From Nostocoides sp. (lineage in GTDB: Bacteria; Actinomycetota; Actinomycetes; Actinomycetales; Dermatophilaceae): a stretch of 64,000 nt of DNA. Location of the stretch: NCBI GenBank assembly GCA_016716625.1, contig JADJVJ010000001.1:1054001-1118000 (forward strand), read 5' to 3'. Under the pieces are notes generated by a model. The model made no database searches and was not told where the DNA came from. It was given only the letters and a program-made list of their open reading frames with translations. Below, piece by piece: positions 1-8,472 of the stretch. Position 1 is the stretch's first letter. The number at the start of each line of letters is the position of its first letter. The position numbers and the translations under genes were made by a program.

Positions 1-55
1 GTTTGTCCGCCGACCGGCCCAACCGTCCATCTCAGTGAAGAAGGAGGCAATCACC

Positions 56-1110
56 ATGGTTGTTGTTGGAGCCGATGTGCACAAGCACACGCACACGTTT
101 GTCGCGGTCGACGCGGTCGGTCGTCAGGTGGGGCAGCGCACGGTGGCGGCCACCACGGCGGGGCATCGGAAGGCGCTGGCGTGGGCGCGGGAGCAGTTCG
201 GGGAGGAGCTCACCTGGGCGATCGAGGACTGTCGGCATCTGTCGGCCCGCTTGGAGCGGGACCTGCTCAGCGCGGGTCAGGTGGTGGTGCGGGTGCCGCC
301 GAAGATGATGGCCGAACAACGCCGGACCGCCCGGACCCGCGGGAAGTCGGACCCGATCGACGCGTTGGCGGTCGCTCGGGCGTTCCTGCGGGAGCCTACG
401 CTTCCGGTGGCCTCCCACGACGGGATCTCGCGGGAGGCCAAGATCCTGACCGACCGGCGAGAGTCGTTGGTGAATACCAGGACTCGCACGATCAACAGTC
501 TGCTGTGGCGGGTCCACGAGCTGGACCCGGGCCATGCGCCCAAGCCGCGCTCTTTGGACCTGGCCAAGCATCAGCAGGCGCTACGGGCCTGGCTGGTCAC
601 CCTCGAGGGCATCGTCGCGGAGATGGCCCTGGACGAGCTCGAGGACATCATCGCCCTCACCGGGCGGATCAAAGCCTTCGACAAGCGGCTGGCTGTGCTG
701 GCCCGCAAACACACCCCGGCCCTGCTCGCCCTGCCCGGGTGTGGGGAGCTCACCGCGGCCAAGCTGCTCGGCGAGTCCGCCGGGATCACCCGCTTCCACT
801 CCGAGGCCGCGTTCGCCCGGCACGCCGGGATCGCCCCGATCCCGGTCTGGTCCGGTAACACCGCCGGACGGGTGCGGATGACCCGCTCGGGCAACCGTCA
901 GCTCAACGCCGCGATCCACCGGATCGCGATCACCCAGGCCCGCATGCCCGGCACCTCGGCCGGGCCTACTACGAGAAGAAGCTCACCGAAGGCAAGTCCA
1001 CGACCGAGGCCCTGCGCTGCCTGAAACGACGCCTCGCCCGCGTCGTCTTCCAGCTCCTGACCACCGACCACAACAACCGTCAAACCACCGCCATCCCGGC
1101 AGCGGCTTGA
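56..1110 (+). CDS. IS110-family transposase, frameshifted near the C-terminus
   Basis: DEDD transposase of the IS110 family, which recombines DNA using a RuvC-like N-terminal domain and a C-terminal Tnp/IS116 domain with a catalytic serine. Visible are the first Asp in GADVHKHTHT, the Glu in AIEDCRHL, the Asp pair in KSDPIDALAVAR, and the C-terminal LPGCGELTAAKLL and SGNT segments. I chose the ATG at 56 because GAAGGAGG lies just upstream; a GTG at 35 is in frame but includes that ribosome site. One base is missing around 957-960: the reading frame ends at 1024, while another frame continues with AYYEKKLTEGKSTTEALRCL to a TGA at 1108-1110. The break is a real mutation or a sequencing error. 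The left end, where IS110-group elements encode their bridge RNA, lies mostly before the window. Confidence 0.85.
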
Positions 1111-1124
1111 CATAGGAGAAACGC

Positions 1125-1910
1125 ATGAACGCACCCGCCGGCTGGTACCCGACCCCCGATGGCAACGAGCGGTTCTGGGACGGGGCCGCGTGGACCGAGC
1201 AGATCCGCAGCCCGATCGCCCAGACCCAGGCGATGCCGGCACCGCCGCCCCCACCGGTGGCGACCGGTTCGATGGGTGGGGGCAGCTACACGACTCCGGG
1301 TCAGGGGAGTGTTCCGCCGGTCACCAACCCGTACGCGACGAACCCGACCAATCCGTATGGCGGTCCGGCGGGCGGGAACCCGTACGGCAGCCCGGCGTCC
1401 GGGAGCCGGATGAACCGCGGCTGCCTCATCGCCGCGATTATCACGGCGGTCCTACTCGTGCTCGGTGTGGGGGCCTGCATGGTTGCCGCGAACCGGGTCT
1501 TTGAGGCGGCCAAGGACGTCCTCCCGAGCCTGACCGCCAGCCCGGCGATCCCGAAGCCGACCCCGGATGGTCCGGCGAGCACTCCGCCGCCGAGCGCCGG
1601 GCCGACCGACAACCCGCTAACCGGGACGCACGAGGTGGAGGTCCGGATCACCGGCGAGGGCTCGGGGGAGATCGCCTGGACGATTGGGGACAAGTCCGGG
1701 CAGGAGTCGGCGACCTTCCCGGTGACCAAGAAGGGCACCGTCGAAGGGCTCGTCATCGCCTCGGTCACGACAATCCCACCGGTGAAGATCACCGGCCCGC
1801 TCACCTGTGAGGTCGTCGTCGACGGGGCAGTGGTCAAGAAGGAGTCCATCACCGGCCCCGATGACAAGTTCGGGCTGCTGCTCTGCTTCTATGCCGGCGC
1901 CGGCAAGTAG
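1125..1910 (+). CDS. DUF2510-containing single-pass membrane protein
   Basis: About 261 residues. The N-terminus (AGWYPTPDGNERFWDGAAWTE) is a clear DUF2510 domain, a Trp-rich module common in actinobacterial membrane proteins. A Pro/Gly/Asn-rich linker follows, then one transmembrane helix around residues 100-122, then a proline-rich stretch and an extracytoplasmic C-terminal domain of about 90 residues rich in beta strands. The C-terminal domain resembles MmpS-like or lipoprotein folds in its strand pattern, but I cannot assign it firmly. The ATG has AGGAGA nine bases upstream and starts only 15 bases after the stop of the transposase remnant, so its native promoter may be in or beyond the insertion sequence. 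The biological role is unknown. Confidence 0.75.
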   Translation: MNAPAGWYPTPDGNERFWDGAAWTEQIRSPIAQTQAMPAPPPPPVATGSMGGGSYTTPGQGSVPPVTNPYATNPTNPYGGPAGGNPYGSPASGSRMNRGCLIAAIITAVLLVLGVGACMVAANRVFEAAKDVLPSLTASPAIPKPTPDGPASTPPPSAGPTDNPLTGTHEVEVRITGEGSGEIAWTIGDKSGQESATFPVTKKGTVEGLVIASVTTIPPVKITGPLTCEVVVDGAVVKKESITGPDDKFGLLLCFYAGAGK

Positions 1911-2168
1911 CGCCTGCTCCCCGCTCCGGGTATTCGCGTGGGGCTGCTGAGCATTCATGTGTACGGCTGTGTAGCGCTGTGTACTGGTGAAATCTCTTGA
2001 TGCCGCTGGTGCGTGAGCGCCGGATGGGGCAGAATGGCACGAACAACGGCACTTGGCGGTGCCCGCACAGCACGACCGGCACGATCGAGTTTGACCTCTG
2101 GCGCACCCGTCCTGAGGTGCATGCGCGGCGTTGGGGAAGACGTCCACCGCATGCACAAGGAGGCCGGG

Positions 2169-2678
2169 ATGTCAGCGATGCCGCGTCGCACTCAAGGCGT
2201 TGTGTTGATCCACTCCGCCAGCAAAGCCATGTGCCGGCACATCGAGTGGGCCATTGGCTCCATCCTCGGTGCCGAGCCGACGATCGACTGGACCCCCCAG
2301 CCTGCCCTGCGTGACCACGTCCGCTGCGAGTTGTCCTGGACCGGGGGGCCGGGCACCGGTGCCGCGATCTCCTCGGCCCTGCGGGGGTGGGAGGGCCTGC
2401 GCTACGAGGTGACCGAGGACCCGAGCCCGGGCTATGACGGCTCGCGCTGGCAGTACACCCCGAGCCTCGGTCTCGCGCACTTCCCGACAAGCGCGAACGG
2501 CGACCTCTACCTCACCGAGAACCGGCTCCGGGACCTGCTCGACATTGCCATGGGCTCACCCGATGCCGTCTTCGACATGCTCGGAGAACTCCTCGGGGAC
2601 GACTACGACGCCGAACTCGAACCCTTCCGGTATGCCGGGGACGGTGCGCCGGTCCGCTGGCTCCACAAGGTCGGCTGA
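2169..2678 (+). CDS. DUF3145 family protein
   Basis: A 169-residue protein matching the actinobacterial DUF3145 family: an N-terminal GVVLIHSASKAMCRHIEWA block, the WTPQPA motif, SALRGWEGLRYEVTEDP in the middle, and the typical C-terminus ELEPFRYAGDGAPVRWLHKVG. Function is unknown in the family. The ATG at 2169 is preferred because AAGGAGG lies just upstream at 2157-2163; longer in-frame starts would place that ribosome site inside the gene. From general knowledge of actinobacterial genomes, DUF3145 genes often lie near fabF/accD; here the fatty-acid operon begins at 4570, separated by lower-GC genes. The 258 bases before it (1911-2168) hold no gene that I can see. Confidence 0.85.
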   Translation: MSAMPRRTQGVVLIHSASKAMCRHIEWAIGSILGAEPTIDWTPQPALRDHVRCELSWTGGPGTGAAISSALRGWEGLRYEVTEDPSPGYDGSRWQYTPSLGLAHFPTSANGDLYLTENRLRDLLDIAMGSPDAVFDMLGELLGDDYDAELEPFRYAGDGAPVRWLHKVG

Positions 2679-2788
2679 TCGCCTCGAGTGGTTGAGGTGG
2701 CGCAGGGCCCGCCCGTCTGGATACCCTCATGGTGTCCGCTCCTGCAGCCGCACTTGGTCGTGGCGCGATGACGAAAAGGCAACCACCG

Positions 2789-3206
2789 ATGTCTAGATGG
2801 AATCGCATCAGCTCATCCCTCGCAGGCGCCATCGTGCTGATTCCCCTTCTCACAGGCTGCTCCGGGGCGCCAATCGTTTCCTGTTCGGGTTCGGCTCACA
2901 ACGTGCACCGGTCATCCGGTACGCCGACGGCGATGGTCGGCAAGGTGACTGGGTCCTGCAGTGCGCCGGTTTCGGTCAACGGCTTTGTTGAGATTTCAAG
3001 TATGGGTTGGCGGTAGCTCCTGGTATTCATACAAGCGCACTTCCTTCTCCCTTGTTACGACTCCAGGAGTCCTATTCACTCGGCAGGCCGCTACGCAATG
3101 CGCACGCGGAACCTATCGGACTCACTCGTACGTCACTGGCACTTACAAGGGGCAGACGGAGAGTCGATCATCCACCTCGGCAGCGACGACGAACCCGTGT
3201 GCTTAG
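2789..3206 (+). pseudogene. Small secreted lipoprotein, frameshifted
   Basis: The first frame starts MSRWNRISSSL and reads a short hydrophobic signal ending in the lipobox LLTGC, then Ser/Thr-rich sequence, and stops at 3016. A second frame continues without overlap of function from about 3005 to a TAG at 3204-3206, encoding GGSSWYSYKRTSFSLV and then TYRTHSYVTGTYKGQTES, a pattern typical of the C-terminus of small secreted actinobacterial proteins with paired cysteines. The two halves together look like one lipoprotein of about 138 residues with a single frame change between roughly 2990 and 3015. Function unknown. An in-frame ATG at 2768 is an alternative start; AAAAGG at 2774-2779 favours 2789. 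Confidence 0.6.
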
Positions 3207-3940
3207 CCGCACGGAGAAGCACGAAGTTCGATGCGGCCCGAATAGCGATCACTCTAGTTCTTGCCGGGGCATCGCTCGGGGTCGGGGATAATGTTGCATC
3301 AGTGGCATCTGCTGTCGTCGCTGTTGCTGTGGGATTCCCCGTTCTTTCGTTGGGATTGAGGGTCCTCTTCGCGGGATATTGCGCGGGGGCTTCTTTGCAT
3401 GTCGCGACTGGTCTTGATTGGCGAATTCCATGGGCTCTGACTATTGTGGCGGCCTGGTGCATGCCTCGCTATCGGGGGCCGGTGCGAGAAATCGCCCTTA
3501 GGGTGTGGTCGAGACCTCAAGCTGGCCTGATGTTATTCGGTTTGGTCTTTGGACTTGTCGTGTTGGCTTGGTTTGCCCCGAGAACCATTCTTGAGCGCCC
3601 GGACGGCATCGTGTTTGGGAACCAATTCTCCTTCGCAGGGCTCTTGGCCGGATCGGCGATCAACGCCGTTGCTGAGGAGACCATATGGCGTGGAACAGTG
3701 TTCGCGTGGCCGGGCCTCAGTGGGCAGGGTCGATTCTTGGTGATCCACGGCGCTGCGACGGGCTTCGGCCTTGCACATTGGCAGGGCGGTCTGCCGAATG
3801 GGCTTTTCGGCGTCCTCTTTGCGAGCATCGCGGCATACGCCCTCATTCTTCTGACTCAAGTTGCGAGGTCGTTGTGGCCCGCCTGGGCGATTCACGTAGT
3901 TGCAGATATCTCGATTCTGTCAGTTGTTTCGTCGTGGTGA
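3197..3940 (+). CDS. CPBP-family intramembrane glutamic/metallo-endopeptidase
   Basis: Polytopic membrane protein of about 247 residues with the three CPBP (CAAX protease and bacteriocin-processing) motifs: EETIWR near residues 160-165, GLAHW with the conserved His near 194, and a C-terminal AIHVVAD with His near 232. At least five hydrophobic segments are visible. In this family the Glu and His residues form an intramembrane active site. The start is uncertain: GTG at 3197 just overlaps the stop of the broken lipoprotein, and an ATG at 3098 is in frame but the extra 33 residues look like out-of-frame lipoprotein sequence. No strong ribosome site precedes either. Base composition is less GC-rich than the flanking operons, suggesting acquisition. 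Substrate unknown. Confidence 0.75.
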   Translation: MCLAARRSTKFDAARIAITLVLAGASLGVGDNVASVASAVVAVAVGFPVLSLGLRVLFAGYCAGASLHVATGLDWRIPWALTIVAAWCMPRYRGPVREIALRVWSRPQAGLMLFGLVFGLVVLAWFAPRTILERPDGIVFGNQFSFAGLLAGSAINAVAEETIWRGTVFAWPGLSGQGRFLVIHGAATGFGLAHWQGGLPNGLFGVLFASIAAYALILLTQVARSLWPAWAIHVVADISILSVVSSW

Positions 3941-3944
3941 GCGT

Positions 3945-4550
3945 ATGGACTTGCTGAACAGGCTTAGTGCTGGGGCATTCGGTCGCGTCACGGGTGCTGT
4001 GGGTGACGGATGGGATACCTATCTGCGGTTCCCACACCCGGCTTGGGCAATGAGTGTTGAGGGGCGCGTCTACCCGGTTAGCTGGTGGGAAGTGGGAGCG
4101 CGCCGCGGGGTAGGTTTCCGGCCGAACTCATCATGGTTCGAGGTGTCTGGCTACAGGCCACACGCGGACTTCGCCGATGATTGGCTCGTGGCTGAACCCG
4201 AATGCGGGCGGGATTCTACGGGCATCACTGCGGACCTGAAGCACGCGCTCACCGTTGCCTATACTGGCGGCGAAGTTCTTTGCGCGGCGTGGGCGGAACA
4301 CACAATTGTCGGTACGCAGCCGACCGTCTCGATTCACGGTAAGAACTATGTGTGGTGGTTGGATGGGGAGGACTCAGGCGACTTCCCGGCGCGCTGGCCC
4401 CATGTCCTGATGGACACCCTCGGGCGATGGGCCATTTCCCTTGACATCGACTCGATGAGCCACTACGTCGGGGTATTGGGCACACGTGCCGTGCGATGGC
4501 CCGTGGGGCGGGAGCGGACTGAAGTCAGTCCAGACGACCGCCTCAACTGA
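3945..4550 (+). CDS. Hypothetical protein
   Basis: A 201-residue soluble-looking protein beginning MDLLNRLSAGAFGRV. It is rich in aromatic residues (WDTYLRFPHPAW, YVWWLDGEDSGDF) and has no signal peptide, membrane segment or motif that I recognise. It starts five bases after the stop of the CPBP protease gene, in the same direction, so the two are probably cotranscribed. GGTGAG at 3936-3941 may be the ribosome site; an upstream in-frame ATG at 3900 lies inside the protease gene. Composition is lower in GC than the housekeeping genes. The gene ends 19 bases before the convergent accD. Confidence 0.55.
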   Translation: MDLLNRLSAGAFGRVTGAVGDGWDTYLRFPHPAWAMSVEGRVYPVSWWEVGARRGVGFRPNSSWFEVSGYRPHADFADDWLVAEPECGRDSTGITADLKHALTVAYTGGEVLCAAWAEHTIVGTQPTVSIHGKNYVWWLDGEDSGDFPARWPHVLMDTLGRWAISLDIDSMSHYVGVLGTRAVRWPVGRERTEVSPDDRLN

Positions 4551-4569
4551 GTCTTCCTGCGGCCGTTCG

Positions 4570-6033
4570 CTAGAGGGGAATGTTCCCGTGCTGCCCCCGC
4601 CGCTGCGGTGCCTCGGCAATGGCCCGAGCCAAGGCCGAACGGGTCACGGCCGGCTCGACAATCTCATCGACAACCGCAATGTCGACCGCCCGCTGCAGCC
4701 CACCGGACAGCCGGTCATGCTCGGCCGCAAGCTCGGCCTCGACCGCAGCCCGCTCCTCCTCGGGCACTTCGGCAAGCCGCCGCCGATGGAGGATCCGGAT
4801 GGCCGCAACCGATCCCATGACCGCCACGTGTGCCGTCGGCCAGGCAAACACCCGGGTCGCCCCCAAGGACCGTGAGTTCATCGCAACGTACGCCCCGCCA
4901 TACGTCTTCCGGGTCACCAAGGTGACCCGGGGCACAACAGCCTCGGCGAAGGCATGCAGCAACTTGGCCCCACGGCGGACCACGCCGTCCCACTCCTGCC
5001 CCACCCCGGGCAGGTAGCCGGGCACATCGACGAGCACCACGAGAGGCACCCCGAAGGCATCGCACATCCGCACGAACCGGGCCGCCTTCTCCGCACTCGG
5101 CGAGTCGAGACAGCCGCCTAGGCGCATCGGGTTGTTCGCGATGACGCCGACGGTGCGGCCACCGAGCCGTCCCAGGGTGGTCACGATGTTGGGCGCCCAC
5201 CGCTCGTGGAGTTCCACGACGTCGGCCGGGGCGCCCTCGGCGGCCTTGTCGAGGACATCGAGCACGACCGGATGAACGTCATACGCCCGCCGAGCCGACT
5301 CCGGGAACGTCGCCGCGAGATCGACATCGACGACCGCACTCACCTCAAGGGTGCCCTGCCGCCCGAGCAGGTCACAGAGCTGGCGGCCACGCCCGAAGGC
5401 GTCCTCGATCGAGTCCGCGAGCACATGGACCACCCCGGAGCGCCGGCCATGCGGCTCCGGCCCGCCGAGGCGGAGAGCGTCGACCGCCTCGCCGGTCACC
5501 GAGCGCACCACATCGGGGCCGGTGACGAAGATGCGCCCCTCCGGCGCGAGCACGACGATGTCGGTGAGCGCCGGTCCATAGGCCGCGCCACCGGCCGCCG
5601 CGCCGAGGACCAACGAGATTTGCGGAATCTTCCCCGAGGCCCGCGTCATCACCGCGAACACCTCCCCGACCGCGTGCAGCGAGGCCACCCCCTCGGGGAG
5701 CCGGGCCCCACCGGAATGCCACAGCCCGACGATCGGCACCCCTTCGGCAAGCGCCCGTTCGTATGCCGTGAGGATCACCGAACAGCCGGCGACCCCCATC
5801 GCGCCCCCCATCACCGTGGCATCGGAGGCGAAGGCGACCACGGGCGCCCCCCGGACCAGGCCGCGGGCCGCGAGGAAGCCCGAGTCGTCCTCCTCGCTGA
5901 GCAGTTGCACGCTCTCGGCATCGAAGAAGCCGGCAAGCCGCAGCCGCGGATTCCGCGGGTCGCTGGCCCGGTCAACGACGGGTCGGGACGCGGCGGAAGC
6001 CGCCGCCGAAGCGGCATTGGGGGCGTGCGCCAT
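4570..6033 (-). CDS. accD: Acyl-CoA carboxylase carboxyltransferase beta subunit
   Basis: A 487-residue biotin-dependent carboxyltransferase of the AccD5/AccD6 type, which transfers carboxyl from biotin to acetyl- or propionyl-CoA. N-terminal (about 30-270) and C-terminal (about 280-487) crotonase-like carboxyltransferase halves are both present, with MGGAMGVAGC, GGARLPEGV, GGAAYGPALTD, and in the second half MRLGGCLDSPSAEKAARF and RKTYGGAYVAMNS. The end QHGNIPL is typical. No zinc ribbon is seen, as expected for this class. Its ATG overlaps the fabF stop by one base, making it the last gene of the fatty-acid operon; malonyl-CoA is the product expected here. An alpha (biotin carboxylase/BCCP) subunit is not in the window. 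Confidence 0.92.
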   Translation of the reverse strand: MAHAPNAASAAASAASRPVVDRASDPRNPRLRLAGFFDAESVQLLSEEDDSGFLAARGLVRGAPVVAFASDATVMGGAMGVAGCSVILTAYERALAEGVPIVGLWHSGGARLPEGVASLHAVGEVFAVMTRASGKIPQISLVLGAAAGGAAYGPALTDIVVLAPEGRIFVTGPDVVRSVTGEAVDALRLGGPEPHGRRSGVVHVLADSIEDAFGRGRQLCDLLGRQGTLEVSAVVDVDLAATFPESARRAYDVHPVVLDVLDKAAEGAPADVVELHERWAPNIVTTLGRLGGRTVGVIANNPMRLGGCLDSPSAEKAARFVRMCDAFGVPLVVLVDVPGYLPGVGQEWDGVVRRGAKLLHAFAEAVVPRVTLVTRKTYGGAYVAMNSRSLGATRVFAWPTAHVAVMGSVAAIRILHRRRLAEVPEEERAAVEAELAAEHDRLSGGLQRAVDIAVVDEIVEPAVTRSALARAIAEAPQRRGQHGNIPL

Positions 6034-7274
6034 CAGATGCTCTTGATGACGAGGGCAACGTTGTGGCCCCCGAAACCGAAGGAGTTGTTCAGGGCGGCGA
6101 TGTCACCGCTGGGCAGCGTACGGTTCTCGCCGCGGATGACGTCGAGGGCGATCTCGGGGTCGAAGTCGGTGACGTTGATCGCCGCCGGCGCGATCCGGTG
6201 GTGGACCGACAGGATGGTGAACAGGCCCTCGAGGGCACCGGCAGCCCCGAGCAGGTGCCCGGTCATCGACTTGGTCGCGCTGACGCACATCCCGTCGGCC
6301 GCGGCTCCGAAGGCTCGGCGGATGGCGTTGGACTCCGCGACATCACCGACCGGGGTCGAGGTCGCGTGCGCGTTGATGTGGCAGATGTCGCTCGCCGCCA
6401 ACCCGGCCCCCTCGACCGCCTCGCGCATCGCCCGGGAGGCCCCGGCCCCCTCCGGTTCCGGCGCGGTGATGTGGTGGGCATCGCTCGACATCCCGATGCT
6501 CGCGAGCTCGGCGTAGATCCGGGCACCGCGGGCTCGGGCGTGTTCCTCGCTTTCCATGACGATGAGGCCGCAGCCCTCGGCCATGACGAACCCGTCCCGG
6601 GTGGTGTCGTAGGGCCGCGACGCCGTCTCCGGGGAGTCGTTGCGGGTGGAAAGCGCCTGCATCTGGGCGAACCCGGCGAAGCAGATCGGATGGATCGCGG
6701 CCTCGGTGCCGCCGGCGACGACGACGTCGGCCTTGCCGCTGCGGATCATCTCGTAGCCGGTACCCATCGACTCGGCCCCGGAGGCGCACGCCGAGACCGT
6801 CGTGTGTGCCCCGGCCCGGGCGCCCAGGGCGAGCGAGACGTTGCCGCTCGCCGAGTTCGGCATGAGCATGGGCACCGCGAGCGGGAACACCCGCCGAAGG
6901 CCCTTCTCCTTGAGCACATCCCACTGGCTCAGCAGGGTCCAGACCCCGCCAATGCCGGTGCCGATGGCGACCCCGAGCCGTTCCGGATCGACCTCGGGCT
7001 CACCGGCGTCCGCCCACGCCTCGCGCGCGGCGATGACGGCATACTGGGCGCTCGGGTCCATCCGACGGACCTCGACCTTGGTGAGCACGTCGGCGGCGGG
7101 GACGGCGAGTTCACCGGCGAAGGTGACCGGCAGTTCGTACCGCTCCACCCAGTCGTGCTCCATCGGAGCGATGCCGCTGCGCCCGGCGAGGAGGGCGTCC
7201 CAGGTGTCGGTGATCGTCCCGCCGAGCGGGGTGGTCGCACCGAGACCGGTGACGACCACACGTCGGTTGGTCAT
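6033..7274 (-). CDS. fabF: 3-oxoacyl-ACP synthase II
   Basis: Condensing enzyme that elongates acyl-ACP with malonyl-ACP. The 413-residue protein has the Cys-His-His triad of the family: Cys in TVSACASGAESM, His in INAHATSTPVGD and His in KSMTGHLLGAAGALE, plus the C-terminal NNSFGFGGHN. The start MTNRRVVVTGLG at 7274 has AGGAGG directly upstream (7279-7285 on the plus strand); a longer in-frame start gives an unlikely extension. It lies 90 bases after acpP and is joined to accD by a one-base stop/start overlap. Equivalent to KasA/KasB in the mycobacterial cluster. Confidence 0.95.
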   Translation of the reverse strand: MTNRRVVVTGLGATTPLGGTITDTWDALLAGRSGIAPMEHDWVERYELPVTFAGELAVPAADVLTKVEVRRMDPSAQYAVIAAREAWADAGEPEVDPERLGVAIGTGIGGVWTLLSQWDVLKEKGLRRVFPLAVPMLMPNSASGNVSLALGARAGAHTTVSACASGAESMGTGYEMIRSGKADVVVAGGTEAAIHPICFAGFAQMQALSTRNDSPETASRPYDTTRDGFVMAEGCGLIVMESEEHARARGARIYAELASIGMSSDAHHITAPEPEGAGASRAMREAVEGAGLAASDICHINAHATSTPVGDVAESNAIRRAFGAAADGMCVSATKSMTGHLLGAAGALEGLFTILSVHHRIAPAAINVTDFDPEIALDVIRGENRTLPSGDIAALNNSFGFGGHNVALVIKSI

Positions 7275-7364
7275 GGCGTCCTCCTGTGTGGGGTGGAGTG
7301 GCTGTGCCGTATGCCGGGTGCTCCGGTCGGGAGCACCCGGCACCGTGGGTGGGGTGGGGCTAGC

Positions 7365-7613
7365 TCAGCCCTGCTGGCTCTGGATGAACTTCACGGCGTC
7401 GCCGACGGTGGTGAGGTTCTTGACCTCGTCGTCGGGAATGCGGACGCCGAAACGTTCCTCGGCGTTGACGACGATCGTCATCATCGACAGCGAGTCGATG
7501 TCGAGGTCGTCGGTGAAGGATTTCTCGGCGGCGACCTCGGCCGGGTCGAGGCCGGTCTCCTCGTTGATGATCTCGGCGAGGCCCTCGAGGATCTCCTGCT
7601 CCGATGCCGACAT
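7365..7613 (-). CDS. acpP: Acyl carrier protein
   Basis: An 82-residue ACP that carries growing acyl chains on a 4'-phosphopantetheine arm. The attachment serine is in DLDIDSLSMM, and the acidic helical profile is typical. It starts with ATG-TCG after GGAGCACACC on the coding strand, between fabH and fabF in the same operon. Length and order match the actinobacterial fabD-fabH-acpP-fabF cluster. Confidence 0.95.
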   Translation of the reverse strand: MSASEQEILEGLAEIINEETGLDPAEVAAEKSFTDDLDIDSLSMMTIVVNAEERFGVRIPDDEVKNLTTVGDAVKFIQSQQG

Positions 7614-7658
7614 GGTGTGCTCCTTTGGGTGGTGGGGGTGATTGAGTGGGAGGTGGGC

Positions 7659-8435
7659 TTAGGGGAGGACGACGACCTGGGCGGCATACGCCAGGCCGGC
7701 GCCGAATCCGATCTGGAGGGCCAGCGAACCCGACGGGATCTCACCCTCGCGCAACATCCGCTCGGCCGCGAGCGGAATGGAGGCCGCTGAGGTGTTCCCG
7801 GTATAGGCAATGTCCCGGGCGATGGCGACCGTGTCGGGGATCTTGAGCTGTTTGACCATGGCGTCGATGATCCGGACGTTGGCCTGGTGGGGGATGAAGG
7901 CGTCGAGCTGGTCGACGGTGACGCCGGCGAGCTCGAGGGCGCGTTTGGCCACCGGCGCCATCCCCCAGACGGCCCAGCGGAAGACGGTCTGGCCCTGCAT
8001 GACGATATGCGGCCAGCCGAGGTCACGCTCGTGGACGTCGATCCAGCTTTCGCGCTGGCTGATGACGTCCCACTGGGCGCCGTCCGAGCCCCACACCGTG
8101 GGTCCGATGCCGGGGGTCTCGGAGGGGCCGATGACCGCTGCGCCGGCACCGTCGCCGAAGATGAACGCGGTCGAGCGGTCGGTCTTGTCGGTGAAGTCGG
8201 TGAGGCGTTCGACCCCGACGACGAGGACGTAGCGGGCGCTTCCGCCGCGGACCATGTCCGCGGCCAGGGCGATGCCGTGGCAGTAGCCGGCGCAGGCTGC
8301 CGAGATGTCGAAGGCGGCGGCCCCGGTGGCGCCGAGCCGGGTGGCGAGCAGCGGGGCACAGGCCGGGGTCTGGAAGGGGTGGCTCACCGTCGCCATGACG
8401 ATGCAGTCGATCTGGTCGGCCGTGATGCCGGCCAT
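7659..8435 (-). CDS. fabH: 3-oxoacyl-ACP synthase III, N-terminally truncated
   Basis: FabH starts fatty-acid synthesis by condensing acyl-CoA with malonyl-ACP. The C-terminal 258 residues are intact and include all three catalytic residues: Cys in ISAACAGYCHG, His in FIPHQANVRI and Asn in AYTGNTSAAS. The usual 60-75 N-terminal residues before AGITADQ are missing: going upstream the frame reads ASEPALA for a few codons and then meets the fabD stop at 8473-8475, with no start codon in frame. The sequence just after the fabD stop (ATGATGGCCGGCAAC on the coding strand) looks like a normal gene start in a different frame, so about 180-220 bases seem to have been deleted between 8435 and 8475. This is either a true fabH lesion or an assembly collapse. 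Confidence 0.85.
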   Translation of the reverse strand: MAGITADQIDCIVMATVSHPFQTPACAPLLATRLGATGAAAFDISAACAGYCHGIALAADMVRGGSARYVLVVGVERLTDFTDKTDRSTAFIFGDGAGAAVIGPSETPGIGPTVWGSDGAQWDVISQRESWIDVHERDLGWPHIVMQGQTVFRWAVWGMAPVAKRALELAGVTVDQLDAFIPHQANVRIIDAMVKQLKIPDTVAIARDIAYTGNTSAASIPLAAERMLREGEIPSGSLALQIGFGAGLAYAAQVVVLP

Positions 8436-8472
8436 GGCGAGCGCGGGCTCGCTGGCCCTGTGTTGCCGGCCA

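Noticed and set aside
1911..2168. A protein-coding gene in this gap
   Set aside because: Open frames exist but have no ribosome site or recognisable sequence; DUF3145 begins at 2169 with a good ribosome site.
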